Source: Meghimatium bilineatum (lineage: Eukaryota > Mollusca > Gastropoda > Stylommatophora > Philomycidae). Taken from it: a DNA stretch of 64,000 nucleotides. Below the pieces are notes generated by a model that had not been told where the DNA came from, ran no database searches, and saw nothing but the letters and a program-made list of their open reading frames with translations. The stretch lies in NCBI GenBank assembly GCA_034231615.1, contig CM067302.1:13010820-13074819 (forward strand). The letters are read 5' to 3'. A program made the translations under genes and the position numbers. This document shows positions 10,565 through 22,844 of this stretch, in pieces; positions within the stretch are counted from its first letter, which is position 1; the number at the start of each line of letters is the position of its first letter.

Positions 10565-11045
10565 CTTCTTCTTCTTTCGTTCACTGTCTATATGTGTAAT
10601 TCTGTCTCCTGAACAAAACTCACTGTCTTTTGTAGTTCATACAGTGGCCCATAGAGCTTTGATTCCAGTGTTGTTTCCTCTGGCCAATATGTCTGCCTCA
10701 GCGTTTCATACTGAGAACAATATTGAAGTATATGCTTGGCACTCTGTGCTGCCTGTCCACATGTACACATGGCCGTGTTGCCTATCTTCAATTTTGTGAA
10801 CTTGTGACTGCGGAGTCGGTTGTGTCCCGTTCTGAGGAGCAGAATTACAATTTGTTCTGATCTATTCATAATGTAATAGTCATCTTCTGTCGGTGTTTGT
10901 GGTTTTCTTATTGACTTGATCATCTGTTTTTTTTTCTGATGGTAGGTGATTGGTACATCTGGTTGGTCCTCGGCAGCACCTTCCTTTGCCAATTGGTCTG
11001 TTTTTTCATTTCCTGGTATTCCACAGTGAGAGGGTATTCACCGCA
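10565..11045 (-). mobile_element. LINE-4 fragment: RNase H end and C-terminal Cys motif
   Basis: The minus strand reads IPSHCGIPGNEKTDQLAKEG, the C-terminal signature of an RNase H domain. After it come LLRTGHNRLRSHKF, MCTCGQAAQSAKHIL and a KLYGPLYELQKTVSF end. The short Cys/His motif after RNase H is typical of I-type and related LINEs. The open part is 134 codons (10588-10992). The 3' UTR GTGAACGAAAGAAGAAGAAG gives an AAG-type tail. Upstream reverse transcriptase is absent, so the copy is 5'-truncated. Confidence 0.85.
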
Positions 11046-12094
11046 TGGTTATCCAATACTGGTACAATTATGAATTCGATTCCACGTTCCAAAAATGTAC
11101 ATGGTTTAATGTAACGCAGTCTTGCAGGATATATTCCGTAGTCTATGCTTCCTGCCCAAATGTACACACGGACGGTTGTCTATTCATGTCATGTTTACAT
11201 ATTTTTAAAATATATGTTTATATTATTTAAACTTAGGCCTTACCATTACATAAACCACCGGTCCCACTGACAATGCAATTAGGAAACGTCCATAAATTCC
11301 CCTGATTATAACAATATTGCCTATAACCTGTGAGGGTCGTAGGAGCACCACACTGGAGACACCAACACAATAAACTCTCCATACATCTCTATATGCTAAG
11401 CTATTTGAAGGAAAGTAGACAAATCATGTCCACACCATTCCTTGCTGCTAAAATATAGCACGTTCTTTGACCACTTCTTCTCCTCTCCCCACGATCTGAC
11501 ATTGCAAAATATTTTTTAGAAAATGAGCCGTGCCTGGTTACATATCCAAAACAAACAAGATGGCGTCGCTTCACCACCGCAAAATGTTATCCATGGCAAC
11601 CTTTTAAGTTTGTTTATTTACTCAGATTATACAACCGTATACACGGAAGTCTACTCGAAAACACTAAAAAGACACTCATCCAAATGTTATGGGTCAAAGA
11701 AATGATCCATCCACCTCTGGGTCATTAATCATCCAAAGATTTTCAACCGCCTAGTCAGTGGCTGACCAGAAAATGTCTGACTATTATGACCTATAGAACC
11801 TACGCCGTGGAGGAGTCATCAATGATAGAACGTTCCAGAACATTAGGTTTGGTACCGATTTTCTGACGTTGAGACGATCACAGATATGTCAACACAAATG
11901 TCGGCTGCTCAATGCTGTTATGTCTTGTCTTTAAGTTTCTAGCTATACTGGTGAAAATATATCATACTTGTTATAAAGTTCTGGAGATAATTCTTACGAT
12001 CTTCTGCTGTCAATCAGTATAAATCTTGTCCGAAATTGATAATACATGGTGCTGTTTGTTATAGGCTGTTCTATGGTTTGATACTATGGTTTGA
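11046..12094. other. About 1 kb with no gene seen
   Basis: Two 60-codon plus frames (11045-11230, 11523-11705) show no domain. No tandem repeats stand out. Confidence 0.6.
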
Positions 12095-12637
12095 TGTTAT
12101 GTTATGTTCCTCCAGGGCCATAGGCGGCGGATAGGGCAGAAATCATATCTTTCCATTTCTGTCTTTGTGTTGCCAGGTCTTTCAATTGTTGTGTGTTGTT
12201 TAGGTTCATTGAGACATGCCTTGTCTATTAATGGTTTTTAATAGAGTTTCTCTAGGTCTCCCTCTTCTTCTTACTCCGGGTGGCACCCAATATAGTGACT
12301 GCTGGGGAATTATTATGCTGTTCATTCTGAGAACATGGCCGATGTAAGTCCAACGCCTTTGTCTAATGAAGGAAGATATATAGGTTTGTTTGATTTCCTC
12401 TCTTATAGTAGTGTTAGATTTAAAGTCACTCCACTTAACATTCAGAATGGTACGTAGGCATTTGTTTTCAAAGGAGTCGAGTCTCTTATCTGTGGCTTTT
12501 GTGTCTTTCCAACTTTCGCATTCATATGATAGAATATGGATGATGTTGGAGTTACAGAACCTGAGTAATAATTGATGACAAATCAAAACTGTTACTACGC
12601 AATAATTGATTACGTCATAAACGAAGAAAAGTGACAA
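12095..12637 (-). mobile_element. LINE-6 fragment
   Basis: The 143-codon minus frame (12206-12637) contains LSYECESWKDTKATDKRL, FENKCLRTILNVKWSDFKSN, RQRRWTYIGHVLRMN and RRRGRPRETL. It is clearly related to the copy at 19781-20340. A frameshifted continuation reads TQRQKWKDM and GPGGT, ending GGCCCTGGAGGAACATAACA, so the tail is AACAT-like. The region lies after the reverse transcriptase core and is decayed. Confidence 0.85.
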
Positions 12638-12905
12638 TATAATTCCTCTTTGATAATTAGAAAATAACCTTCTAAATTGAAGGACTATTCTAAATAGTCA
12701 CTTACGATATTTCAGGGATGATACATCGTTGGATTCCCACTTATGTTCACCGGTATGTTTATGGTTTACACCATTTGCATTTAACCCTAACAGTTCATAG
12801 CCTACAAGGATGTAGCGGTTTAACTTAGAGTATCAATCTCTTTGATGTACTGCACTCCCGAGCTAGCGAATAAATCATAGATAGTGTCTAAATCCTCAGA
12901 AACAA

Positions 12906-13350
12906 AGATGTAGATTTAAACACCAAAATAACACTTTCCAAAATTATTATTATGCCAAACATGGACAACGACAGCACACGACAAGCTAGTGACAGATGAA
13001 ATGGCATGCTTACGCAGAATCCTATGAATATCGCTAAGAGACAGAGTGAGAAATGAGGACATTAGGCACAGAACCGGCACCGCCCCAATCTTGGAGTATA
13101 TTAAGAGCCAGCAGATCAGATTGTTTGCACACATCAGCAGACTACAACAAGACGACATATCACAGCAGGTTATGCTACACAGATACAGTTAAGGAAGACC
13201 TAGATGCCGACCTCGAAAACGATGGACCACCGAAATAAAAGAGGCGACAAATTCCACAATATACTCAGCACACATGAGGGTCATCTACAGAGAACTCTTC
13301 TACCCCTGACGATGAAATGCAATAAAGGTTTAGCAACTAGATAAATACAT
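12906..13350 (+). mobile_element. LINE-1 fragment (local name)
   Basis: With frameshifts the plus strand reads DVDLNTKI, MPNMDNDS, MACLRRIL, SLRDRVRNEDIRHRTGT, LEYIKSQQIRLFAHISRLQQ and GRPRKRWTTEIKEATNSTIY. It is closely parallel to 17918-18400 on the plus strand and 59685-60175 on the minus strand. The 3' end GCAATAAAGGTTTAGCAAC precedes a TAGATAAATA tail. Multiple frameshifts mark it as dead. Confidence 0.85.
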
Positions 13351-13389
13351 AGAGGATGCAACTGCCTGAAGTAGAAAATAAATCATCCT

Positions 13390-13590
13390 TTTTGCACTTC
13401 AGCAGCGGAGAAAACGTTCCCTGTTGCACTTCTTACAGTAGCGGAGAAATTGTTCCCTGTTGCACTTCTTACAGTAGCGGAGAAATTGTTCCCTGTTGCA
13501 CTGCTTACAGTAGTGGAGACAACGTCTCCTGTTGCACAGCTTACAGCAGCGGAGAAAACGTCCTCTTGTTGCCTCTCAGCAGAAACACAA
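13390..13590. repeat. 36-bp minisatellite
   Basis: Between five and six copies of AGCGGAGAAAACGTTCCCTG plus TTGCACTTCTTACAGT. Since 36 is divisible by three, frames of 72-96 codons open on both strands. These are artefacts. Confidence 0.9.
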
Positions 13591-13779
13591 TTTAATTGCA
13601 TTCATAACTGTGTAAGTAAACGCATGGCCGTCTCAGTGCATTGCACTGTCGAAGGTCACGGTAGAAGACGGCTTGTCAAAGTATTGCCTGAGCCTGAGAG
13701 GTGGTGTTTTCTGGGTAGCTTTTCCATCTTTCCGATATGAGTATGAGAAACAAAATTCAGCTTAATAGCTCGTAATTTC

Positions 13780-14470
13780 TGGGGATCGAAACAAAGAAAC
13801 AAATATATACACACATAAATACTCACACAAACACATACACAAACAGAAATACAAATAACCTCATCCAGATACACGCACAAATAAATACACACAAACAAAC
13901 ACTCAGACAAGCAAACACAATAACTCACGCAAACACACACGCAAACACTCAAACACATACACACATGCAAACACAAACATAGAAACACATGAACAGACGA
14001 ACACAAAACACCCACACATAGAAGCAAACACACAAAGAAACAAGCACAATTTCACACAAGCTATCAAACACGCACACAAACAATCAAACACGAACATAAA
14101 CTATCAAACACGTACACAAACTATCAAACACGACCACATACTATCAAACACGCACACAAACAATCAAACACGCACACAAACTATCAAACACGCACACAAT
14201 CTATCAAACACGCACACAAACTATCAAACACGCACACAAACTATCAAACACGCACACAATCTATCAAACACGCACACAAACTATCAAACACGCACACAAA
14301 CTATCAAACACGCACACAAACTATCAAACACACACATAAACTATCAAACACGCACACAAACTATCAAACACGCACACAATCTATCAAACACGCACACAAA
14401 CTATCAAACACGCACACAAACTATCAAACACACACACAAACTATCAAACACGCACACAAACTATTAAACT
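13780..14470. repeat. Degenerate ACAC region passing into a 20-bp array
   Basis: From 13780 to 14060 the sequence is a loose run of ACACA, CAAACA and ATACAC words. From about 14060 to 14470 it resolves into about twenty copies of the 20-bp unit ACTATCAAACACGCACACAA. The Cys-rich minus frames (125 and 64 codons) are artefacts of the ACAC composition. Confidence 0.92.
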
Positions 14471-15255
14471 CAAAAACGTACACTAACAAACTATAAACAT
14501 AAACAAACACAATAACACGCACAAACTATTAAAAAAACACAAAAACAAATAAACGATCAAACACCCACGGAAACTATCACACTCGAAAACGTACACTAAC
14601 AAACAATGAACGATAAACAAAAATAATTTCACGCACTAGCTATCAAACAACCTAAAATTCTACTCAAGAAGAAATATACTCTGTAACCCATCCTGTTCAA
14701 CAAAACCAGCGGTTCTGAAACTGTGATCTCTAAACTCCATGAAGCCCGTGCGATTCTCTAAGGATGTTCACAGAGACTTGAAAAGATATGTATATAATCC
14801 TACACCTTACATTTACAATAAAAATATAAATGGAAATATATTTTCGGTACCCGCGGTAGATAAGAAAAATGTTATAATTAGACTCATTGAAATTTTGTAA
14901 GTACAAAATTTACGAACCGCTGAACTAAACACTTATTTTCCATGGAGTAAATGTCATTCCAAATATAGCCGAGTGAAACACAGACAAGGAGATAAAAAGA
15001 GAGAGAACGACACATCTTTATGTTTCGTAGGAATACTAATAACAGGAAGGTATACAAGTAATTACAGTTATTCTTCGAGTTTATGATTTGCAGTAACGGC
15101 AATATCAATGCACCAGAGGTCGTATGTCGATCGTAGCAATAAAACAAGACATTTCGTAAGATGTATGTAACAGGACAAGACAATGATTTCTGTAAAACTA
15201 AAACTGTAGGGGTAAAAATATGTTTAATATAGAGTATTGTTAGATTGTGAGCTTG
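14471..15255. other. No gene seen
   Basis: The first 170 bp still carry decayed ACAAACTAT words. The rest is AT-rich. A 99-codon minus frame at 14884-15183 is hydrophobic in parts, but I cannot assign it to a family and do not regard it as a gene. Confidence 0.55.
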
Positions 15256-15259
15256 GTGT

Positions 15260-16665
15260 TTGTCTTCTCAAGGTACGTGGGCGTTGTCTACGTAACGTAT
15301 GTGGGCGTTGTCTACTGAAGGTATGTGGGCGTTGTCTACTGAAGGTATGTGAACGTTGTATAATAAAGATATGTGGGCGTTGTCTACTGAAGGTATGTGG
15401 ACGTTGTATAATAAAGATATGTGGGCGTTGTCTACTGAAGGTATGTGGGCGTTGTCTACTGAAGTTATGTGGACGTTGTATAATAAAGATATGTGGGCGT
15501 TGTCTACTGAAGGTATGTGGACGTTGTATAATAAAGATATGTGGGCGTTGTCTACTGAAGGTATGTGGACGTTGTATAATAAAGATATGTGGGCGTTGTC
15601 TACTGAAGGTATGTGGGCGTTGTCTACTGAAGGCATGTGGACGTTGTATAATAAAGATATGTGGGCGTTGTTTACTGAAGGTATGTGGGCGTTGTATAAT
15701 AAAGATATGTGGGCGTTGTCTACTGAAGGTATGTGGGCGTTGTCTACTGAAGGTATGTGGATGTTGTATAATAAAGGTATGTGGGAGTTGTATAATAAAG
15801 GTATGTGGGCGTTATATAATAAAGGTATGTGGGCGTTGTATAATAAAGGTAAGTGGGCGTTGTATAATAAAGGTATGTGGGCGTTGTATAATAAAGATAT
15901 GGGGGCGTTGTATAATAAAGGTATGTGGGCGTTGTATATTAGAGGTATGTGGACGTTGTATAATAAAGGTATGTGGACGTTGTATAATAAATGTATGTGA
16001 ACGTTGACTACTGAATGTATGTGGACGTTCTCTACTGAATGTATGTGGGCGTTGTCTACTGAAGGTATGTGGGCGTTGTATAATAAAGGTATGTGGACGT
16101 TGTATAATAAAGATATGTGGGCGTTATCTACTGAAGGTATGTGGACGTTGTGTAATAAAGATATGTGGGCGTTGTCTACTGAAGGTATGTGGACGTTGTA
16201 TAATAAAGGTATGTGGGTGTTGTATAATGAAGGTATGTGTGTGTGGTCTACTGAAGGTATTTGAGCGTTTTCTACTGAAGGCATGTGTGTGTTGTCTACT
16301 GAATGCATGTGTGTGTGTGTGTTGTCTACTGAAGGTATTTGAGCGTTGTCTACTGAAGGCATGTTTCTGTTGTCTACTGAAGGTATGTGAGTATTGTCTA
16401 CTGAAGGTATGTGGGCGTTGTATAATATAATAAAGGTATGTGGGTGTTGTATAATGAAGGTATGTGGGTGTTGTATAATAAAGGTATGTGGGTGTTGTCT
16501 ACTGAAGGTACGTGGGCGTTGCATAATAAAGGTATGTGGATATTGTATAATAAAGGTATGTGGCTGTTGTCTACTGAAGGTGTGTGGCTGTTGTCTACTG
16601 AAGGTACCTGGGAGTTATATACTGAAGGTATGTTTATGTTATCTAATAAAGGCATGTGGGTGTTT
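15260..16665. repeat. 24-bp minisatellite with two alternating unit types
   Basis: About 58 copies of a 24-bp unit in two forms: GGTATGTGGGCGTTGTCTAC plus TGAA, and GGTATGTGGGCGTTGTATAA plus TAAA. The forms are interspersed in runs, with the second form dominating 15760-16000. The unit length keeps frames open, for example 418 minus codons and 256 plus codons, all artefacts. The right edge abuts a LINE reverse transcriptase fragment. Confidence 0.95.
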
Positions 16666-16669
16666 ATAT

Positions 16670-16940
16670 TTGGCTATCAGAAAGAACGACACAACATAAC
16701 CAAGACTTATATGTAACATTCGTAGACCGAGAAAAAAACTTTCGACGGAGTGGATCACAGCTATGGAAAACACTACAGACATGGAGTCCCTCAGCATCTG
16801 ATAAACCTTTGTCAGATCATATACGCCGATAGTCAATGAGCTGCAAGAACGCGCACATGTACATCAAAATTGTTTGTACAAATTCACTCGGGAGTGAGGC
16901 AAGGATGTGTACTATGCCCTCTATTGTTTATAACAAACAT
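16670..16940 (+). mobile_element. LINE-1 reverse transcriptase fragment, left of element K
   Basis: With frameshifts the plus strand reads NQDLYVTFVDREKTFDGVDH, a match to the catalytic motif A region FxDxxKAFD. It is followed by GVPQHLINLCQIIYAD and SGVRQGCVLCPLLF, the conserved block before the ADD box. The frame runs into the 12-bp duplication TATAACAAACAT at 16929-16940 and resumes after element K. Confidence 0.85.
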
Positions 16941-17557
16941 GGTTGGGTTGGTTGGTTACTGATCCAGCGGTCCATGGGCTCATGCCCTTTGACCCAATGC
17001 CATTTAAATGGCGTTATACTGCTGTGAAGTCTGTGAATTTTCGGCCCACCCCGGAACAGAGACAGAGAATAACTATCACACCTCCAGGAAGGTAGGTTTT
17101 AGCCTATACAATGCTCCCAGTCACTGTAGCCAAGATAGGGTTTTCTGTGCTCATTCCCCGCCACCAATTGACTACTGGTTATACCGAACATCTCTATTGC
17201 TCCAGGCATGCAACTAAATGTTCAAGTCAAAAGGATTGTCACGTCCTGAGTCACTGTGCCTCTATGATGGGTCTCAGCCATAGGAAAAAGCAGTGCTGTC
17301 ATTTTCCTCCTACCCAGCGCTGCACAGTGCTTCAATGGCTCCCTCCCAACCACAGAGGGTGCATACATATATATTCAAGTAAACATGAAACACATTTCAA
17401 CAACCAAACAAAAGCATAATTGTATAAATGACGTGCCATGAAGCTTCTATAAGAAGATAACCTCAATATAACGGCATGTCATCCACTAAGATTTTCTGTT
17501 GCATGGATGGTTTGTCTAGTGGGCCATTGGTGAGACCCATACACGCAACCACATGCG
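16941..17557 (-). mobile_element. Element K: 617-bp retroposon with CCAA tail
   Basis: Flanked by a perfect 12-bp duplication, TATAACAAACAT (16929-16940 and 17558-17569). Removing the element and one duplicate rejoins the LINE frame through CPLLFITNIDH. Read on the minus strand it begins CGCATGTGGTTGCGTG and ends GGATCAGTAACCAACCAACC, so the CCAA run is best seen as a 3' tail. Other copies are at 42017-42915, 49757-50385 and, partly, 37418-37557. No protein is encoded: the plus frames of 69-102 codons have no domain. Confidence 0.85.
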
Positions 17558-18410
17558 TATAACAAACATAGATCACATATGCAAAGTAGCAAAGACAACG
17601 GAAGAAAACAACATCAGGGATAACTTAAACAAATTGCTATTTGCAGACGACCAAGCACTTGTAGCATCATTAGCAGAGCAACTACAAAGACAAATAGACA
17701 AGATTACATCAAACATGCCAACCTTTAACATGAAGATAAACACAGAAAAGACTGAAGTAATGAAGATAGGAAGACAGAAAGAAACATCAATATATTTGAA
17801 ATCACAGACTTAAACAAGTGGCATAATTCACATACCCAGGAAGTAATATAACAACAGATAGCAAGAGTATTAAAGAAATACAGAATAGATGTAGCAAAGC
17901 ATATCAAGCCCTACGATAAATGACACCAATCTTCAGAAACAAAAATTTTGTTTTAAACACCGGAATAACACTATTCATAAAGAATTTTATGACAACGCTT
18001 TGCTACCAATGGCAAACATGGGAAATGAAAGCACAAGACAAACGTAAACTTGTGACAGCTAAAATGGCATGTTTGTACAGAATCCAAAAGATATCACTTA
18101 GAGACAGAATGAGGAATGATGATATTAGACAAAAAACAGGCACCACCTCAATCTTAGAGTATATTAAAGCCAATATACCAAATGGTATGAACACATCAGC
18201 AGACTACCATCAGACAGCATACCACAGCAAGCTATGCTACACAGATACAATGAAGGCAGACCTAGAGACCGACCTCGAAAACGATGGACTACCGACATAA
18301 AAGCTGCAACAAATTCCACAAATTACTCAGCACACACTAGGCGTTCTCAAGAAAACGCTTCTACTCCAGACGATGAAAGGCAATAAAGGGTTTAGCAAAC
18401 ATAAAGATAG
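17558..18410 (+). mobile_element. LINE-1 reverse transcriptase and C-terminus, right of element K
   Basis: The frame at 17553-17813 contains NLNKLLFADDQALVASLAEQ, the reverse transcriptase motif with the ADD catalytic pair, and then MKINTEKTEVMKIG. A frameshifted FTYPGSNITTDSKS region leads into 17920-18300, with LCYQWQTWEMKAQDKRKLVT and ISLRDRMRNDDIRQKTGTTS. The 3' end is GGCAATAAAGGGTTTAGCAA with an ATAGATAG tail. This is the longest LINE-1 copy in the window and is inactivated by stops and frameshifts. Confidence 0.9.
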
Positions 18411-19040
18411 ATAGAAGATGGTCTAAATTGTAATTTGTACAGTTCAGTAACACATTTTTTTTAAAATTCTTATAAATTATGGAACAATTTTTATAAATTA
18501 TGGAAAATATGGAAAATTATGGAAAATTAAAAAAATATTCTTATAAATTATGGAAAATAGTTATTCCAGTAGAGGGTCAGGAATAAAAGAATGTACTGAA
18601 CCGTATCTTGGAGATTATTTTGAAACTGTTTCAAGAAATACATAATATTCATTACTAGAAAGTAGGACAGAGACGAAATATCCATTCTTAGAGCTGCCAA
18701 TGTAGAGTCAACGATCATATGTATACATTATTGAAGGCAGACGTGCCCATACAGGGGGCATAAGCAGGCAGTAGAGCACGTTTGGTAAGTATACAATTAA
18801 AGCCGCTTACAGCTGAATCACGCACCTAGGTTGGTTTGACAAGTTCATTAAATAAGCGAATCAGAGGTGTTATCCTATGAATCTACAATAATAATAGAAA
18901 TTTTATATCGACTTAAGGTGCCTGGGACATGCATCCATAGTTACAAGAGAGATCAACGTAGTGATACGATTATGTAAGACATGCTACGTTCACATTCAAA
19001 ATCATTCTATTCAACTGAAATACATTCTACTGGATTATTG
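18411..19040. other. No gene; short TTATAAATTATGG repeats at 18465-18555
   Basis: Four loose copies of TTATAAATTATGGAAAA lie at 18465-18555. The remainder has no frame or repeat I can support. Confidence 0.6.
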
Positions 19041-19044
19041 GTTG

Positions 19045-19320
19045 GTTGCTAAATGCTTAATAAGTTCAAAATGGGTTCAAAAGGGGGTCGTAGAGGATTG
19101 ACTTTACTGTACTCGGTTTCACATATGTACTCCGTCACTCTCAACGAATCGGCACACCGCCTGCAGAGAGTACCACTCACAGCACGTAACTCTGTAGCTT
19201 CAATTGATAATCCACAGGGATCTCTGAAAAAATCTACCTTATAAACAAGACGACACGAGCCGGATTCGAACTCATGACCTGTTGAACACAAGGCGAGCAG
19301 CTTAACATCATGGGTTCATG
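19045..19320 (-). mobile_element. SINE-E copy with tRNA-like head
   Basis: On the minus strand a pol III B box, TGAGTTCGAATCC (19262-19274), lies about 50 bp from the start. It is followed by GACGTCTTGTTTATAAGGTAG-like sequence, GAGTGGTACTCTCTGCAGG and a GTTGAGAGTGACGGAGTAC end. The A box is diverged. Related copies lie at 23165-23370 and 58945-59180. It is not a functional tRNA. Confidence 0.75.
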
Positions 19321-19394
19321 CTTTATGATCCAATGGCGTTGTGTGATATATGTCGGTACTTGTGAGCTGTTGTTTTGTTTCGTAGATAACTGTG

Positions 19395-19500
19395 TATTAC
19401 TCGTTGTATTACTCGTTGAGAGTGACGGAATACATATGGGAAACAGAGTACAGTGAAGGCAATCCTCTACGACTTTTGACTGTTTTGGAGGTTAAAATTC
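19395..19500 (+). mobile_element. SINE-E 3' fragment
   Basis: CGTTGAGAGTGACGGAATAC, then GAGTACAGTGAAGGCAATCC and TCTACGACTTTTG, match the 3' portion of the minus-strand SINE-E copy about 100 bp away. The two lie in opposite orientation and form a loose inverted pair. Confidence 0.65.
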
Positions 19501-19585
19501 CATAATATTATCAGGCCATATCAAGAAAACTATTCTACCAATGACGCTAAAAGACAACAATGGGTTTAGCGAATAAGTAGATAGA
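19500..19585 (+). mobile_element. LINE-1 3' end
   Basis: AAACTATTCTACCAATGACG and ACAACAATGGGTTTAGCGAA match the last part of LINE-1 (18340-18400, 56120-56180). The sequence passes directly into TAAGTAGATAGATAG, the tail that expanded into the next array. Confidence 0.75.
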
Positions 19586-19745
19586 TAGAATAATAAGTAG
19601 ATAGATAGAATAATAAGTAGATGGATAGAATAATAAGTAGATAGATAGAATAATAAGTAGATGGATAGAATAATAAATAGATAGATAGAATAATAAGTAG
19701 ATATATAGAATAATAAGTAGATAGATAGAGTAATAAGACGCATAA
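19571..19745. repeat. 20-bp array grown from a LINE-1 tail
   Basis: About nine copies of AATAATAAGTAGATAGATAG with GATGGATAG and GATATATAG variants. The first copy is continuous with the LINE-1 3' end GTTTAGCGAATAAGTAGATA, which shows how it started. The open minus frames rich in YYS and FYLS are artefacts. Confidence 0.92.
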
Positions 19746-19780
19746 TCAGTTATTGTCGTACAGAGCCACACTCGATTCAT

Positions 19781-20335
19781 TCATTTTCCTTTTGCTCTGA
19801 AGTTAGCGCATATGGCAGAGGTCAGATCTCTCCAATTCTGTCTGTTCAACGCTATTCTGTGCAGTTCTTGAATAGTATGAATATTGATTTTTTTTGCTCT
19901 ACGTATTGTTCTTCTGCGTGTTTCTTTTGGTCTTCCCCTGGCTCTCTTGCCTGTAGGTAACCATTCACGAGATTGGTGGTGTATTCTATTGATGTCTGCG
20001 CGTAGGACATGCCCGATGTAGGACCAACGGCGTTTTCTGATAACATCTTTGGTGAAATTTTGATGTGTCTCTTCTCTGATTTTATCATTCGATTTGAATT
20101 CACTCCAATGGGTGTTAGTTATCCTACGAAGACATTTGTTCTCAAAACTCAGTAATTTCTTTTCTGAAGACAAAGAGCTTTTCCAGCTCTCACATCCATA
20201 TGATAGCACCGGAATAACGCAGGAATTAAATAAGCGCATTTTCGTGCGTGTGATGATTGACTTTCACATCCAGATATTAGACAGTCTGTTAAAGGCACGT
20301 GATGCTAGTGCAATGTCTGTCTGTCTGTCACACTG
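19781..20335 (-). mobile_element. LINE-6 fragment with the best preserved C-terminal frame of its type
   Basis: The open minus frame has 152 codons from the first Met (19781-20239) and extends without a stop upstream to about 20330. It contains ALASRAFNRLSNIW, PVLSYGCESWKSS, FENKCLRRITNTHWSEFKSN, RKRRWSYIGHVLRA, GKRARGRPKETRRRT and LNRQNWRDLTSAI. These are the post-reverse-transcriptase blocks of a non-LTR element. The tail AAAATGAATGAATC begins just past the stop. It meets the LINE-1 tail across the 20-bp array. Confidence 0.88.
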
Positions 20336-20340
20336 AATAC

Positions 20341-21035
20341 ATAGGCATAAAAAAGGTCTGCAAAATCTCTATCCTCAGCATTTGGTGGAGTGTATAACAT
20401 CAAACCCAAACCTTACTTTAATGTGATCAATCCAGGATTATAACAGAGTTCCCTTTCTCCTTCTACCCTCGACTGTTTCTCGCATAATAATTTTAAGAAA
20501 CTAGTTGTTTCTCGTTACATCTCCAAACGAAACAAGTTTACGCCGTTTCTCCACTGTCAAAAATGGTTATTGATATTCTGCAATTTTGTTTGTTTGCTGC
20601 CGGACAAATATATTTGTATTGTATTTTATATAGCTAATTTTTAACAAATGTCTGTAGAAATTGTTTTCAAAAGCCTCAATCCTTCTTTGTGTGTCTGCCA
20701 TTGAACGTCGAAATTTCACATATGAAAAGAACTAAACAACTTTGAATTATTCAATTCTGAGTGTCATTCTGTCAAATATAATATGTTTGTATGTTTTTTT
20801 CTTGAAATAACACAAACTACAACCAAATATTATCGGTGGAAACAAAATGAAACTTTCTGAATAGATAATAACACCGTCAGTTTTAATCAGAAGTGACACT
20901 GTATGCGTGATCTTCTATCTGAGCGCTGTCTTCAAAGACAGTTTCAAGAGAATAGAAAACAATAGAGAAGTTTATAAACTGTGTCTATCAACATTGGTAG
21001 TAGCTTTCTGACTAATGTTCCCCCATCTATCTTCT
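20341..21035. other. No gene seen
   Basis: AT-rich sequence with no domain-bearing frame and no clear repeat, up to the TA microsatellite. Confidence 0.6.
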
Positions 21036-21039
21036 TCTC

Positions 21040-21840
<801 letters not shown>

Positions 21841-21977
21841 GGGTGATAATTCCTTTTCCATGTCCAAAATAAATGAACGGGGCATGAATTATGACGATGC
21901 CTGAAATAAGCGCTACCGTGGGCGTGGTCGAATATTTGCCTTCAAAGAGAGAACTCTAGCTGTCGGTGATTATATAA

Positions 21978-22245
21978 TAGCGAATAAATGTAGAGTTAAG
22001 TTAACCCATAGCATTTAACTGCCGTAGGGGTGTGAGATATTAGCTATCTCACATTTCATTGTCTCTGCTTTATGAGGGCGGTAGCCATCTCCTCTCCAAC
22101 ACAGTCTTTACTGTCCAGGACTGATTCGGTAACCAATTATATCTGGGTAGAATCGAGATCCGTTGCGGTTTGAAAAACATTTCCGCCTCAACTGGGGAAT
22201 GAACCCTGGACCACTCATTTGCGATGTTAGTGTGCTAATGGTGAG
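21978..22245 (-). mobile_element. SINE-D copy
   Basis: The minus strand reads GAGTGGTCCAGGGTTCATTC, with B-box-like GGGTTCATTCCCC, then CAGTTGAGGCGGAAATGTTT, TAAAGACTGTGTTGGAGAGG, TGGCTACCGCCCTCA and a CTCACACCCCTACGGCAG end. It pairs with the plus-strand copy at 24130-24405. Confidence 0.8.
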
Positions 22246-22359
22246 TACACGCAGGTGAAGACATGAGTACCTATTTGCGTGTCCGGAGTGCGACGCTGAA
22301 GGTTAGTTTACTAACAGAAATGTTAACTATTCAAAAGAAAAACTATGGTTTATAATTGC

Positions 22360-22840
22360 TCTACACACACGCCTCACTACATCCATGTGTCTCTAATTTC
22401 ATGTCTAACTACATCCATGTCTTACTACTTCCATGTCTTACTACTTCCCTGTCTTACTACTTGCATGTCTTACTACTTGCATGTCTTACTACTTCCATGT
22501 CTTACTACTTCCCTGTCTTACTATTTCCATGTCTTACTGCATCCATGTCTTTCTACATCCATGACTTTCTACGCCCATGTCTTACTACTTCCATGTCTTA
22601 CTACTTCCATGTCTTACTAATTCCATGTCTTACTACTTCCCTGTCTTACTATTTCCATGTCTTACTGCATCCATGTCTTTCTACATCCATGACTTTCTAT
22701 ACCCATGTCTTACTACTTCCATGTCTTACTACTTGCATGTCTTACCGCATCCATGTCTTACTACGTCAATGTCTTACTGCATCCATGTCTCACTACATCC
22801 ATGTCTCACTACATCCATGTCTCGCTTCATTTATGTCACT
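22360..22840. repeat. 16-bp minisatellite
   Basis: About 29 copies of CTTACTACTTCCATGT with CATCCATGTC and TTCCCTGTC variants. A block of about 128 bp is duplicated: TTTCTACATCCATGACTTTC occurs near 22550 and again near 22678. The open plus frames of 91-190 codons are artefacts. Confidence 0.93.
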
Positions 22841-22844
22841 AACT

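Noticed and set aside
13656..14097. Cys-rich frames resembling a small secreted peptide
   Set aside because: The Cys and Val content follows from ACAC repeats read on the minus strand, with no signal peptide plus mature structure.
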